Positions 53,221 through 60,985 of a stretch of 64,000 nucleotides of DNA are shown piece by piece. The stretch is from Bacillota bacterium. GTDB taxonomy: Bacteria; Bacillota; Clostridia; Lachnospirales; Lachnospiraceae. The notes under the pieces are model-generated. The model was not told where the DNA came from and searched no databases. It saw nothing but the letters and a program-made list of their open reading frames with translations. The DNA is taken from assembly GCA_023421505.1 (NCBI GenBank), contig JAEZTJ010000079.1, positions 1-64,000 on the forward strand, given 5' to 3'. The position numbers were made by a program, and so were the translations under genes. Every line of letters begins with the position of its first letter. Positions within the stretch are counted from its first letter, which is position 1.

Positions 53221-53257
53221 CAAAGGATTTTTCGCTGATGAAGCGAAAAATCCTTTG
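53221..53257 (+). terminator. Strong hairpin terminator after the surface protein gene
   Basis: A perfect 16-base stem, CAAAGGATTTTTCGCT (53221-53236) with AGCGAAAAATCCTTTG (53242-53257), lies 29 bases after the stop. The following sequence is not T-rich, but the stem itself ends the transcription unit convincingly. Confidence 0.75.
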
Positions 53258-53380
53258 ATGTAATAAATATAAACTGATTATTAGGCTGTTAATATAGGTA
53301 TAATTTGATTATATACTTTATGATGCAGTAATTGATGCTTCGTAGAGTGTATAATTTTTATGTTGATTAGGAGGCACCTA

Positions 53381-54118
53381 ATGAAAAAACTAATACTATC
53401 CCTTGGTATTTTTATAACTAGTTTTATTTCGGCTTCTGTAGCTTACGCAGGCACGTTAAATCAATATGAACAGGAAGTAATAGCTGCAGCTAAGGGACAA
53501 TTTGAATATAATGGCAAAGTATATGAGGTCGATCCAGCCTATATAAGTGAGCTTACTAATTATTTTATGGAAGATAGCAGGGACTTAACGAAGGAAAAGA
53601 AGGATGAAGCTCTCCAAATGGTCAATTCCTATTTAGAGATGGGAGTGGAGGGCGGATATCTGATACCAGTCGAGAATAATCAGAAAGGCGAAGCAGACGA
53701 TGCTTCCCCTTCAGATATAACTACGGATACAAACTCAGATAACCTTGATGAAGCACAGGATATTGATAATTCCGGGAAAGACAACTTGGATAATAATTCT
53801 TCTGTAAATCAGTCTGACAAAAATCTTAGTCAGGAGAAAGATGGTCAATCGAATCAATCACAGAATAATTCAATTGAAGCGTCTAACGATGAATTTCTAG
53901 GTGGTCTGCTTGCAGATGCAACGAAATCAAATGATATTACCACTTCTGAGGCTTCAAAGGATTTAAGTAATATAAAAGATATAAGTAAGGATGCTATTAA
54001 AGCTACAGGTTTTGATATGAACAGCACGGTAATCATAGCAGCAGGGATAGGAGTCATAATGTTAATGGGAATGATTGTAACGATAAAATTTAATTATTTC
54101 GCTCAAAAGGATGAGTAA
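53381..54118 (+). CDS. Signal-peptide, membrane-anchored protein; candidate sortase substrate
   Basis: This is a 245-residue protein. Residues 1-24 form a signal peptide (LILSLGIFITSFISASVAYA-G). A short folded part follows, then a low-complexity Asn/Ser/Asp/Gln linker (about 108-195), and a C-terminal hydrophobic helix (VIIAAGIGVIMLMGMIVTI) with tail KFNYFAQKDE. Just before that helix is IKATG, which shares ATG with LPATG-type sorting signals. AGGAGG sets the start at 53381 rather than 53360. It overlaps the sortase gene by eight bases. Confidence 0.75.
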   Translation: MKKLILSLGIFITSFISASVAYAGTLNQYEQEVIAAAKGQFEYNGKVYEVDPAYISELTNYFMEDSRDLTKEKKDEALQMVNSYLEMGVEGGYLIPVENNQKGEADDASPSDITTDTNSDNLDEAQDIDNSGKDNLDNNSSVNQSDKNLSQEKDGQSNQSQNNSIEASNDEFLGGLLADATKSNDITTSEASKDLSNIKDISKDAIKATGFDMNSTVIIAAGIGVIMLMGMIVTIKFNYFAQKDE

Positions 54119-54770
54119 TAACTTGAAAAAAGTATTTACTTATTTAAGAATGTCATTGCTTTTTATGATACTGGCAAGTATAATATTGTACTTTGCTGGA
54201 GCTCCAGTGGCTTCCTATGTTACAGCAAAAACGAAAATGATTATTGAAAACGGAGCACCAAAGCATCAAGGCGGAAAGTTACAAAAATTAGAGCCAATCG
54301 TGAATATAAATGGGACTATGGATTCGAGCGAAATTCAAAAACCTGAAATTAATTCACAATATGGTACAATTTTCTGTGAAAGAATAGCACTGACAGCACC
54401 AATTTATTATGGAGATAGCGATACTATACTTGAAAAAGGTGTGGGACAATATTCACTTAGTGGGCTACCGGGTGAAGGAAAACCGATTCTGATAGGAGGA
54501 CATGATATTACGTATTTTGCTCCTCTTGAAGAGATTTTGGTTGGAGATATCGTTAATATTGCTACAACCTATGGCGAAGAATATAGCTATAAGGTTACTG
54601 ATACGAAAGTTGCAGCTGCAACAGATACGACTGCTTACGATTTGTCACAGGATAAAGAACAGCTTATCTTATATACCTGTTATCCTTTTGGTAAATTGAC
54701 AGGTGATAGAAGCAATCGATATTTCGTCTATTGTAATAAAGTAGCAGATATAACAGAAGCGATACAATGA
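54111..54770 (+). CDS. Sortase
   Basis: A membrane-anchored transpeptidase that links surface proteins to the wall. The 219-residue protein has an N-terminal membrane helix (about 14-36), then a sortase fold with GGHD (H131), LILYTCYPFG (C190) and DRSNRYFVY (R203), the His-Cys-Arg triad. It is nearest to class D/E-like enzymes by overall length and the LYTC context; class is uncertain. A TTG at 54123 has better spacing from AAAAGG and may be the real start. It overlaps its candidate substrate gene. Confidence 0.9.
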   Translation: MSNNLKKVFTYLRMSLLFMILASIILYFAGAPVASYVTAKTKMIIENGAPKHQGGKLQKLEPIVNINGTMDSSEIQKPEINSQYGTIFCERIALTAPIYYGDSDTILEKGVGQYSLSGLPGEGKPILIGGHDITYFAPLEEILVGDIVNIATTYGEEYSYKVTDTKVAAATDTTAYDLSQDKEQLILYTCYPFGKLTGDRSNRYFVYCNKVADITEAIQ

Positions 54771-54784
54771 CCGGAGGTTCATGA

Positions 54785-55630
54785 ATGAAACGAAAGAAAT
54801 CAAAAATTCGGATAGTAATTAATAATACCTTTGCTTGTATACTTACTTTACTCATTGTTATACTTTATCTATCCTTGGGATTTAGTTTTGGGGTTTTTAA
54901 TGATAGAAGTATCCTAAGTAAATTAGATGAGAGTCAGTATTATGACATGGTATATGACAATTATTATGAAAATGCAGTAAAAATGTTACAGGAATCAGGG
55001 TTTCCTAAACAGGTATTAGAGGAGGCTGTTCCCTTTGATAAAATATATGTTGGCGGAAAAAATTACGTGAATAATATATTGGCAGGTGAGGCAGCGCAGA
55101 TCAATACAATTAAACTTCGTAATGCATTAACAGACAGTTTTAACAGATATTTAACTGAACAAGGAATTGTACGAACGAATGAATTAAATACGGGTATTGA
55201 AGTCTTGATATCCGAGCTAGAGAATAATTATGTAGATAGTATACAATTACAATTTGTTAATTATTATAAAGAATATAAATCAAAATTTCTAGACTTAATG
55301 AAAATAGCTATACCGTTAGATCTTATTTTAATTGGATTACTATGTTTCTTTTTGATTAGAATGCATCGCTTTAAGCATAGAGGTATGCGTTATATAAATT
55401 ATGCCTCGATAGCATCCTCATGTCTTATATTAGTTACAGCGATCTATTTGCTTTTAATAAAAAAATATATGGCGATTGATGTTAATCCTAAATATTATCA
55501 AAAATTTTTAACAGCATATTTTAAATGGGATATCATCGTATTCCTATATATAGGAGGAAGTGGACTGACTATTTCAGCCTTCTTAATAACCTTAACTGGA
55601 TATTTAAGAAAAAAGGTTGCAAATGGTTAG
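54785..55630 (+). CDS. Four-helix membrane protein of unknown function
   Basis: In this 281-residue protein, an N-terminal membrane helix (about 13-35) is followed by an extracytoplasmic helical domain of about 140 residues (SQYYDMVYDNYYENAVKMLQESG...), then three more helices (about 175-192, 207-227, 250-272). I do not recognise the family. It is 14 bases after the sortase and 12 before the CpsB-like gene, so it is part of the same operon and may help anchor or assemble surface polymer. Confidence 0.7.
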   Translation: MKRKKSKIRIVINNTFACILTLLIVILYLSLGFSFGVFNDRSILSKLDESQYYDMVYDNYYENAVKMLQESGFPKQVLEEAVPFDKIYVGGKNYVNNILAGEAAQINTIKLRNALTDSFNRYLTEQGIVRTNELNTGIEVLISELENNYVDSIQLQFVNYYKEYKSKFLDLMKIAIPLDLILIGLLCFFLIRMHRFKHRGMRYINYASIASSCLILVTAIYLLLIKKYMAIDVNPKYYQKFLTAYFKWDIIVFLYIGGSGLTISAFLITLTGYLRKKVANG

Positions 55631-55642
55631 AGAGTGGCTGAT

Positions 55643-56377
55643 ATGGATAATATAAATTGTTATTATGATATTCATGCACATATTTTACCCAGCGTCGATG
55701 ACGGCTCGCAAAATATGGAAGAGACTTTACAAATGCTTAAAATTGCAGGTGAACAAGAAATCGGTATTATTATTGCGACTCCTCATTACAGTGCAGGAGA
55801 CCAGAATGTACCAGCAGAGCAATTGATGCTTGTGCGAGATAAAGTGCAGGCGGAAGCAGATAAATTAAATATGAAACTTAAGATATTGCTGGGTAATGAA
55901 TTGTTTTACAGTGAATCTGTTATAGATGCGCTTAAATCAAACAAAGCTTTGACGATAGCGGGAAGCAGGTATGCACTAGTCGAGTTTTCTGTCAGGGAAG
56001 CTTATGAAAATATCTATAGAGGATTGGGAGAATTTATTCGTGCAGGGTATGCTCCAATTCTTGCTCATGTGGAGAGGTATGCCTGTCTTCATAAGAGAGA
56101 AGATTTAGTCAGCGACTTGGTGAAATTGGGGTGCTATATACAGATGAATAGCAGTAGTCTGATGGGAGGCATCTTTAATACGGAAGCTGCTTTAAATAGA
56201 AAATTATTAAATCAAGGATTGGTACATCTAATTGGGAGTGATTGTCACGATGTTAAGGTAAGGCCGCCAATTATGAGCTCTGTAGTAAAAAATCTACAGA
56301 AAAAGTGCGATGAGAATCTTATAAATCGAATTATAAAGGAAAATCCACAGAAAATCCTGAAGAATATATACATATAA
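55643..56377 (+). CDS. CpsB/YwqE-type tyrosine-protein phosphatase (PHP fold)
   Basis: This metal-dependent phosphatase reverses phosphorylation of the CpsD-type kinase. The 244-residue protein has the first metal motif DIHAHILPSVDDGS (H10, H12), further histidines in ATPHYSAG and LAHVERY, and IGSDCHD at the end, the PHP pattern. GAGAGTGG supports ATG 55643; GTG at 55634 is an alternative. It lies directly before the Wzz-like and kinase genes, the order of Gram-positive capsule control modules. Confidence 0.9.
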   Translation: MDNINCYYDIHAHILPSVDDGSQNMEETLQMLKIAGEQEIGIIIATPHYSAGDQNVPAEQLMLVRDKVQAEADKLNMKLKILLGNELFYSESVIDALKSNKALTIAGSRYALVEFSVREAYENIYRGLGEFIRAGYAPILAHVERYACLHKREDLVSDLVKLGCYIQMNSSSLMGGIFNTEAALNRKLLNQGLVHLIGSDCHDVKVRPPIMSSVVKNLQKKCDENLINRIIKENPQKILKNIYI

Positions 56378-56388
56378 AGGAGCTTGGT

Positions 56389-57147
56389 ATGGAAAAGACG
56401 AATGAAGATATCGAAATTGACTTGGTCGAGTTATTTTATCTTATAAGAGCGCGCTTATGGGTAATCATTTTAGCGGGAATTATCACTGCAACAGCAGCGG
56501 GCTTATTCAGTAATTTTTTACTTACACCGATGTATACTTCTAAGTCACAATTATTTATACTAAATAAATCACCTTCACTATCAGATTTTAGTATGTCTGA
56601 CTTACAACTTGGTACACAGCTGACACAGGATTATATGATATTAGTAAAGAGCCGCCCAGTAGTGAATCAAGTTATAGAAAATTTAGAATTGGATATGACA
56701 TATGAGCAGCTTGTGGGTCATATTTCTACTTCAAATCAAAACAATACTCGCATATTGGATATAATAGTAACTTATCCGAATGCAATTTTATCTAAACAGA
56801 TAGTGGATGAATTTACCAACGTATCAAAAAGTAGTATAGCTGCAATAATGGATACAAAGGAACCTAGGGTTGTGCAATATGGTGTTGTTCCGTCAGCTCC
56901 CTCCAGTCCGAACATTAAGAGAAATATAATTATTGGTGCTTTAATCGGAATTTTCTTGGCAGCAGCGGCAATAATAGTATTGCATTTAATGGATGACACG
57001 ATTAAGGATGCGGAGGATATCGAGAAGTATCTTGATATCAGCACGTTGGGTCTTATACCTATAGAATCCGGAGCTGCGAAGCAGACCGAGCTTGATAAGA
57101 AGAGGCGTAAAAAGAGGTTAACCCGTTCTAGTAAAGGAAAGAGGTAG
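56389..57147 (+). CDS. Chain-length regulator/kinase activator (Wzz/CpsC family)
   Basis: In this 252-residue protein, an N-terminal membrane helix (about 27-50) is followed by an extracytoplasmic coiled region and a second helix (about 180-200) preceded by the proline-rich PSAPSSPN. The cytosolic tail is basic (KKRRKKRLTRSSKGKR). This is the Wzz/CpsC layout, whose C-terminal tail activates the partner kinase. The kinase begins five bases later. It sets polymer length together with the kinase. Confidence 0.9.
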   Translation: MEKTNEDIEIDLVELFYLIRARLWVIILAGIITATAAGLFSNFLLTPMYTSKSQLFILNKSPSLSDFSMSDLQLGTQLTQDYMILVKSRPVVNQVIENLELDMTYEQLVGHISTSNQNNTRILDIIVTYPNAILSKQIVDEFTNVSKSSIAAIMDTKEPRVVQYGVVPSAPSSPNIKRNIIIGALIGIFLAAAAIIVLHLMDDTIKDAEDIEKYLDISTLGLIPIESGAAKQTELDKKRRKKRLTRSSKGKR

Positions 57148-57152
57148 ATACA

Positions 57153-57881
57153 ATGGCGAAAACGATATCAATTAACCGGGAAGAATTAGACTACAGAGCA
57201 AATGAATCATATAAAACACTGAGAACAAATATTCAGTTTTGTGGAGATGAGATAAAGGTATTATCCTTTACCAGTTGTACACCTAATGAAGGTAAATCAA
57301 GTGTTTCGTTCAATCTTGCTGTATCCTTTGCAGAAGTGGGTAAGAAAGTAATACTTGTTGATGCTGATTTAAGAAAATCGGTTTTGATCGGTAGATATAA
57401 GGTTGGAGAAATCGAGTATGGATTAACTCATTACTTATCCGGTCAAAAGGAGTTGAATGAAGTATTATGCCATACCCATATACAGAATATGGATATTATC
57501 TTCTCCGGAACCTATAGTCCGAATCCGGCGGAGCTCCTTAATAATACTCGCTTTAGTAAAATGGTTAATAAGCTTCGTGAAGACTATGATTATGTTATTA
57601 TTGACACACCACCGCTTGGTTCAGTAATTGACAGTGCTATCGTAGCGCAAATCTCAGATGGGGCTGTAATCGTAATAGAAGCAAATGCAATAAGCTATCG
57701 TTTTGCGCAGAATGTGAAAGAGCAGCTTGATAAATCAAATTGCAAAATATTGGGAGCTGTATTGAATAAAATTCCTATGGAGAAGAACAGTTATTACGGA
57801 AAATACTATGGCAGATACTATGGTAAATATTATGGAAAGTATTATGGTACCTATGGTAGTGATAAGAACAAATCAAAATAA
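57153..57881 (+). CDS. Bacterial tyrosine kinase of polysaccharide synthesis (CpsD/CapB family)
   Basis: In this 242-residue protein, Walker A SCTPNEGKSS is at 41-50, Walker A' ILVDADLRKS at 67-76, and Walker B VIIDTPP near 150. NREELDYRANESYKTLRTNI near the N-terminus is the oligomerisation motif. The C-terminal tail has tandem YYGK/YYGR units with eleven tyrosines, the autophosphorylation cluster. It acts with the CpsC-like activator and the CpsB-like phosphatase, and closes the sortase-cps operon. Confidence 0.93.
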   Translation: MAKTISINREELDYRANESYKTLRTNIQFCGDEIKVLSFTSCTPNEGKSSVSFNLAVSFAEVGKKVILVDADLRKSVLIGRYKVGEIEYGLTHYLSGQKELNEVLCHTHIQNMDIIFSGTYSPNPAELLNNTRFSKMVNKLREDYDYVIIDTPPLGSVIDSAIVAQISDGAVIVIEANAISYRFAQNVKEQLDKSNCKILGAVLNKIPMEKNSYYGKYYGRYYGKYYGKYYGTYGSDKNKSK

Positions 57882-57907
57882 AATTTATTAGCCCGATTAA
57901 TAGGATG

Positions 57908-57940
57908 ACGCTAAACTATATGCTTTAGCGTTATTTTATT
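57908..57940 (+). terminator. Rho-independent terminator after the tyrosine kinase gene
   Basis: ACGCTAAA (57908-57915) pairs with TTTAGCGT (57924-57931) around an eight-base loop, followed by TATTTTATT. It lies 26 bases after the stop and ends the accessory block. Confidence 0.8.
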
Positions 57941-58097
57941 GAAGCCTTGCCACTTAAATATTCCAAATTATAGAAGCGCAGAATTTTATTAATGAAAAAT
58001 TATTGAAAAGTTATAGAAAAGTTTTCAGTATACCCTGGCAATTATTATAGTACTTAAGTGAGTAGCTGAACAAGTGCCTGTATTATATGGAAAATGC

Positions 58098-58292
58098 TTG
58101 ACACGCCCGGCAACATGTAATATAATAATGAATCGTGACGTGAGAATACTTGAACCAAAGCCCCGGTAATAGTATTTGAGCTCGTAATCATTATAATTGA
58201 CACGGTACATTGCTTTTGTTTAATATAAAGCGTTTACGGTCGTAGGAAAGAAAATAAATTTCGAGAATACATTTTCATAAGGAGGTAAACCG
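58098..58292 (+). promoter_or_regulatory. Consensus promoter and structured leader of rplM-rpsI
   Basis: TTGACA (58098-58103), a 17-base spacer and TATAAT (58121-58126) match the sigma-A consensus exactly. The leader of about 160 bases has GAATACT (58144-58150) pairing with AGTATTT (58171-58177), and later CGTTTACGGTCGTAGGAAAG. A leader of this kind before rplM suggests an L13-type autoregulatory leader, but I could not fit the family model by eye. The binding site is AAGGAGG. The 57941-58097 stretch is otherwise empty. Confidence 0.7.
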
Positions 58293-58727
58293 ATGAAAAG
58301 TTTTATGGCTAGTCCGGCAACAATTGAAAGAAAATGGTATGTAGTTGATGCTACAGGACATACATTAGGACGTCTCTCATCAGAGATCGCCGCAATTTTA
58401 AGAGGTAAGAATAAACCAACCTTTACACCACATATTGATACAGGTGATTATGTAATTGTTGTAAATTCAGATAAGATTAAGACAACCGGTAAGAAGCTTG
58501 AACAGAAGATTTACTACAATCACTCCGATTATCCAGGTGGTATGAGAGAAACCACCTTAGCTCAGATGATGGCAAAGGATTCTACTGAAGTAATCAGACT
58601 TGCAGTTAAGGGAATGCTTCCAAAGGGACCCTTAGGAAGATCCATGATCAATAAATTACATGTGTTTGCAGGAGCAGAGCATACACATGCAGCTCAGAAA
58701 CCCGAAGCATTAGAGATTAAATATTAA
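58293..58727 (+). CDS. rplM: 50S ribosomal protein L13
   Basis: This 144-residue protein begins MKSFMASPATIERKWYVVDA, then HTLGRLSSEIAAILRGKNKPTFTPHIDTGDYVIVVN, and MLPKGPLGRSMINKLHVFAG. These are L13 signatures at the usual length. L13 is an early 50S assembly protein. It has its own consensus promoter and is not downstream of truA, because the accessory block separates them. rpsI follows 28 bases later. Confidence 0.97.
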   Translation: MKSFMASPATIERKWYVVDATGHTLGRLSSEIAAILRGKNKPTFTPHIDTGDYVIVVNSDKIKTTGKKLEQKIYYNHSDYPGGMRETTLAQMMAKDSTEVIRLAVKGMLPKGPLGRSMINKLHVFAGAEHTHAAQKPEALEIKY

Positions 58728-58755
58728 TCAGAGAGGTTGAAAGGAGGAAAATACA

Positions 58756-59148
58756 TTGGCTAAGGCAAGATATTACGGAACTGGAAGAAGAAAGAGCAGT
58801 ATCGCAAGAGTTTACCTTGTACCTGGAACAGGTAAGGTTATTATAAATAAAAGAGAGATGGATAATTACTTTGGTTTAGATACCTTAAAATTAATCGTTC
58901 GTCAGCCTCTTGTAATCACCGATACACAGGATAAATTTGATGTATTGGTTAATGTTAAGGGTGGCGGCTTCACAGGTCAGGCAGGAGCGATCAGACATGG
59001 TATTTCAAGAGCATTATTACATGCTGATGCAGACTATCGTCCTGTACTTAAAAAAGCAGGCTTCTTAACAAGAGATCCAAGAATGAAGGAAAGAAAGAAG
59101 TACGGCTTAAAAGCAGCTCGTCGTGCTCCTCAGTTCTCAAAGAGATAG
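58756..59148 (+). CDS. rpsI: 30S ribosomal protein S9
   Basis: This 130-residue protein starts with TTG at 58756 behind AAAGGAGG. It has ARYYGTGRRKSSIARVYL, GGGFTGQAGAIRHGISRALL and the C-terminal RKKYGLKAARRAPQFSKR, whose final Lys-Arg reaches the P-site tRNA. All are S9 hallmarks. It pairs with rplM in a two-gene operon and is followed by a clear terminator. Confidence 0.97.
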   Translation: MAKARYYGTGRRKSSIARVYLVPGTGKVIINKREMDNYFGLDTLKLIVRQPLVITDTQDKFDVLVNVKGGGFTGQAGAIRHGISRALLHADADYRPVLKKAGFLTRDPRMKERKKYGLKAARRAPQFSKR

Positions 59149-59177
59149 TTCAGATACACATACAACCAATATCAAAG

Positions 59178-59210
59178 CCCAGCAAATGTTATGTTTGCTG
59201 GGTTTTATTT
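59178..59210 (+). terminator. Rho-independent terminator of rplM-rpsI
   Basis: CCCAGCAAA (59178-59186) pairs with TTTGCTGGG (59194-59202) around a seven-base loop, followed by TTTTATTT. It lies 29 bases after the rpsI stop. Confidence 0.92.
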
Positions 59211-59320
59211 AAAATGATAGCTGATTTGGATACGACGAATAAAATTGTTGAGCATAACGGAAATCCTTTGATAGAGAGGTCCTATTAATACTAATCGATA
59301 AGCAATAATAAGGGAATATT

Positions 59321-60154
59321 ATGAATAAAACACAGTTAATTAATGATAGCATCGATTATATCCTGAAGCATTTTGACGAGGAAATTACAATTGAAGATGT
59401 AGCAGGCAATTTCCACTTTTCAAAGTATTATTTTTGCAGAATATTTAAAGAAGTAACAGGGGAAAGTGTATATGCCTTTATCAAACGGTTGAAGATGGAT
59501 CAAAGTGCTATTGATATCAAACTGCTGAAGAGTAAGAAGATAACGGAAATTGGAGTTAACTATGGGTATAGTTCGTCAAATTATAGTTCGGCTTTTAGTA
59601 AACACCATCAGGTTTCTCCATATGAATTTCGTCGAGCCGCCAATGCAGCCAATATGATTAGTCCATTTAAACCTGACGAAATGATTAAATTTAGAACCTT
59701 TGATGAATATGATGCAAAAATCACTGTTCAAGAGATTGGCGATTTTTTAGTCATATATGAAAGAATGATTGGAAATTATATTGAGCTTCGTGAGAAATGG
59801 ATCACTTTTATGAATGCTTATAGTAATAGTATTTGTGGAGAAACCATAATGATAGAGAGATATTATAACGATCCCACAATTACTGATTTGAATCGTTGCG
59901 TATGTGATTTATGTATGACAGTAGATAAAACGTGCAAATATGAGAATATAACAACAATTAATGGTGGGCGTTTTTTAATATATCCGTATGAAGGATCAAT
60001 ACAGGATATCTTTAGCACTCTTCAAGGACTTTTTCGTATTTGGATGCCCCATAGTATCTATAGGATGGATAAAAGATATGGATTAAATATCTATCGCAAA
60101 ATTGATAAAGATCAGGAGAGCGTTATTATGGACATATGTATCCCTATTAAGTAA
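59321..60154 (+). CDS. AraC-family regulator with GyrI-like effector domain
   Basis: In this 277-residue protein, residues 5-105 form two helix-turn-helix units of the AraC type (DYILKHFDEEITIEDVAGNFHFSKYYFCRIFKEVTGESVYAF and ITEIGVNYGYSSSNYSSAFSKHHQVSPYEFR). About 120-277 forms a GyrI/BmrR-like ligand domain (INGGRFLIYPYEGSIQDIF). Such proteins sense hydrophobic or drug-like ligands. The target may be the downstream Cys-rich gene or the MFS gene; this is inference. A terminator follows. Confidence 0.88.
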   Translation: MNKTQLINDSIDYILKHFDEEITIEDVAGNFHFSKYYFCRIFKEVTGESVYAFIKRLKMDQSAIDIKLLKSKKITEIGVNYGYSSSNYSSAFSKHHQVSPYEFRRAANAANMISPFKPDEMIKFRTFDEYDAKITVQEIGDFLVIYERMIGNYIELREKWITFMNAYSNSICGETIMIERYYNDPTITDLNRCVCDLCMTVDKTCKYENITTINGGRFLIYPYEGSIQDIFSTLQGLFRIWMPHSIYRMDKRYGLNIYRKIDKDQESVIMDICIPIK

Positions 60155-60196
60155 GGCAAGAATTCAGAAGTATTAATAAAGGCTTATATCTATAAT

Positions 60197-60230
60197 AAAT
60201 CATATCTTCAAAAGCTAGTATGATTTTTTA
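60197..60230 (+). terminator. Probable terminator after the AraC gene
   Basis: AAATCATA (60197-60204) pairs with TATGATTT (60219-60226), followed by more T residues. The stem is AT-rich and the loop is long (14 bases), so strength is moderate. Confidence 0.55.
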
Positions 60231-60280
60231 TTGATTTAAGTCTTTATTTATGGCACTAAAGAAAGGTGGAAGAATGAGGT

Positions 60281-60829
60281 ATGTTTAATGTAAGAAAACT
60301 TCAGGAAAAGGCAATTTATGAGGCTGTTCAAACTTATAGTGATGCCTTGACAGCAGAAGAAATTGTATATGGTAGTGATAAGACAGCAAGTAACGAGAAT
60401 GATGCTGAATGGGTAAAATCAACCATGTGTAGACTAGAAAATAAATTCGACGAGGAAACAAGAAAGAAGCTTCGTATGGATTGCCAGTGTGGCTATGGAA
60501 TGGAGGATAGAGTGAATTTCATAACAGAGCTAGTGGCTGCCTCATCAAACATGGAGGAATTCGCTAATTCGGATAAAGCAATGGCGGCAGGGCTGTATTG
60601 TGAACAGGGTACTCTATATCTTAAATTTCAATTTTGTCCCTGTCCCATACTTGCAGGAGTTGATAAACTAGAAACTAATACTTGGTGTCTGTGTACGACA
60701 GGATACAGCAAGATACTTTTTGAAAAAGCTTTTGGCTGCGAGGTAAAGGTGGAATTATTAAAAAGTATAAAAATGGGGCATGATATCTGCCTTATGAAAA
60801 TAATACCTCAAGGTTCAATTTGGAAATAA
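60281..60829 (+). CDS. Uncharacterised cysteine-rich protein
   Basis: This 182-residue soluble protein has cysteine clusters MDCQCGYGMEDR (about 66-77), FCPCPILAGVD (about 118-128) and WCLCTTGYSKILFEKAFG (about 135-152). The last segment, followed by VKVELLKSIKMGHDICLMKI, resembles the C-terminal V4R-like part of small ligand-binding proteins. The cysteines suggest metal or thiol binding. I do not know the function. It stands alone between two terminators, next to an AraC/GyrI regulator. Confidence 0.7.
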   Translation: MFNVRKLQEKAIYEAVQTYSDALTAEEIVYGSDKTASNENDAEWVKSTMCRLENKFDEETRKKLRMDCQCGYGMEDRVNFITELVAASSNMEEFANSDKAMAAGLYCEQGTLYLKFQFCPCPILAGVDKLETNTWCLCTTGYSKILFEKAFGCEVKVELLKSIKMGHDICLMKIIPQGSIWK

Positions 60830-60830
60830 T

Positions 60831-60872
60831 ACGACAAACCCTGCAGACGATTGCTGCAGGGTTTTATGTCGT
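60831..60872 (+). terminator. Rho-independent terminator after the Cys-rich gene
   Basis: AAACCCTGCAG (60836-60846) pairs with CTGCAGGGTTT (60854-60864), with an outer ACGACA/TGTCGT pairing, and a TTTT run at 60862-60865. It lies directly after the stop. Confidence 0.85.
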
Positions 60873-60985
60873 TTAATATAGCGTTAATGTCTTTTGTTAT
60901 ACAACTGGTTATACTATCTTCTAATACTCCCATAGGGCATGATATAATAAAAATCAAGGTTATTTGTAGAAAAGAGGAGAAAACA

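Noticed and set aside
60851..60985. Extended start of the MFS gene
   Set aside because: It would begin inside the terminator of the preceding gene; the good binding site lies before 60986.
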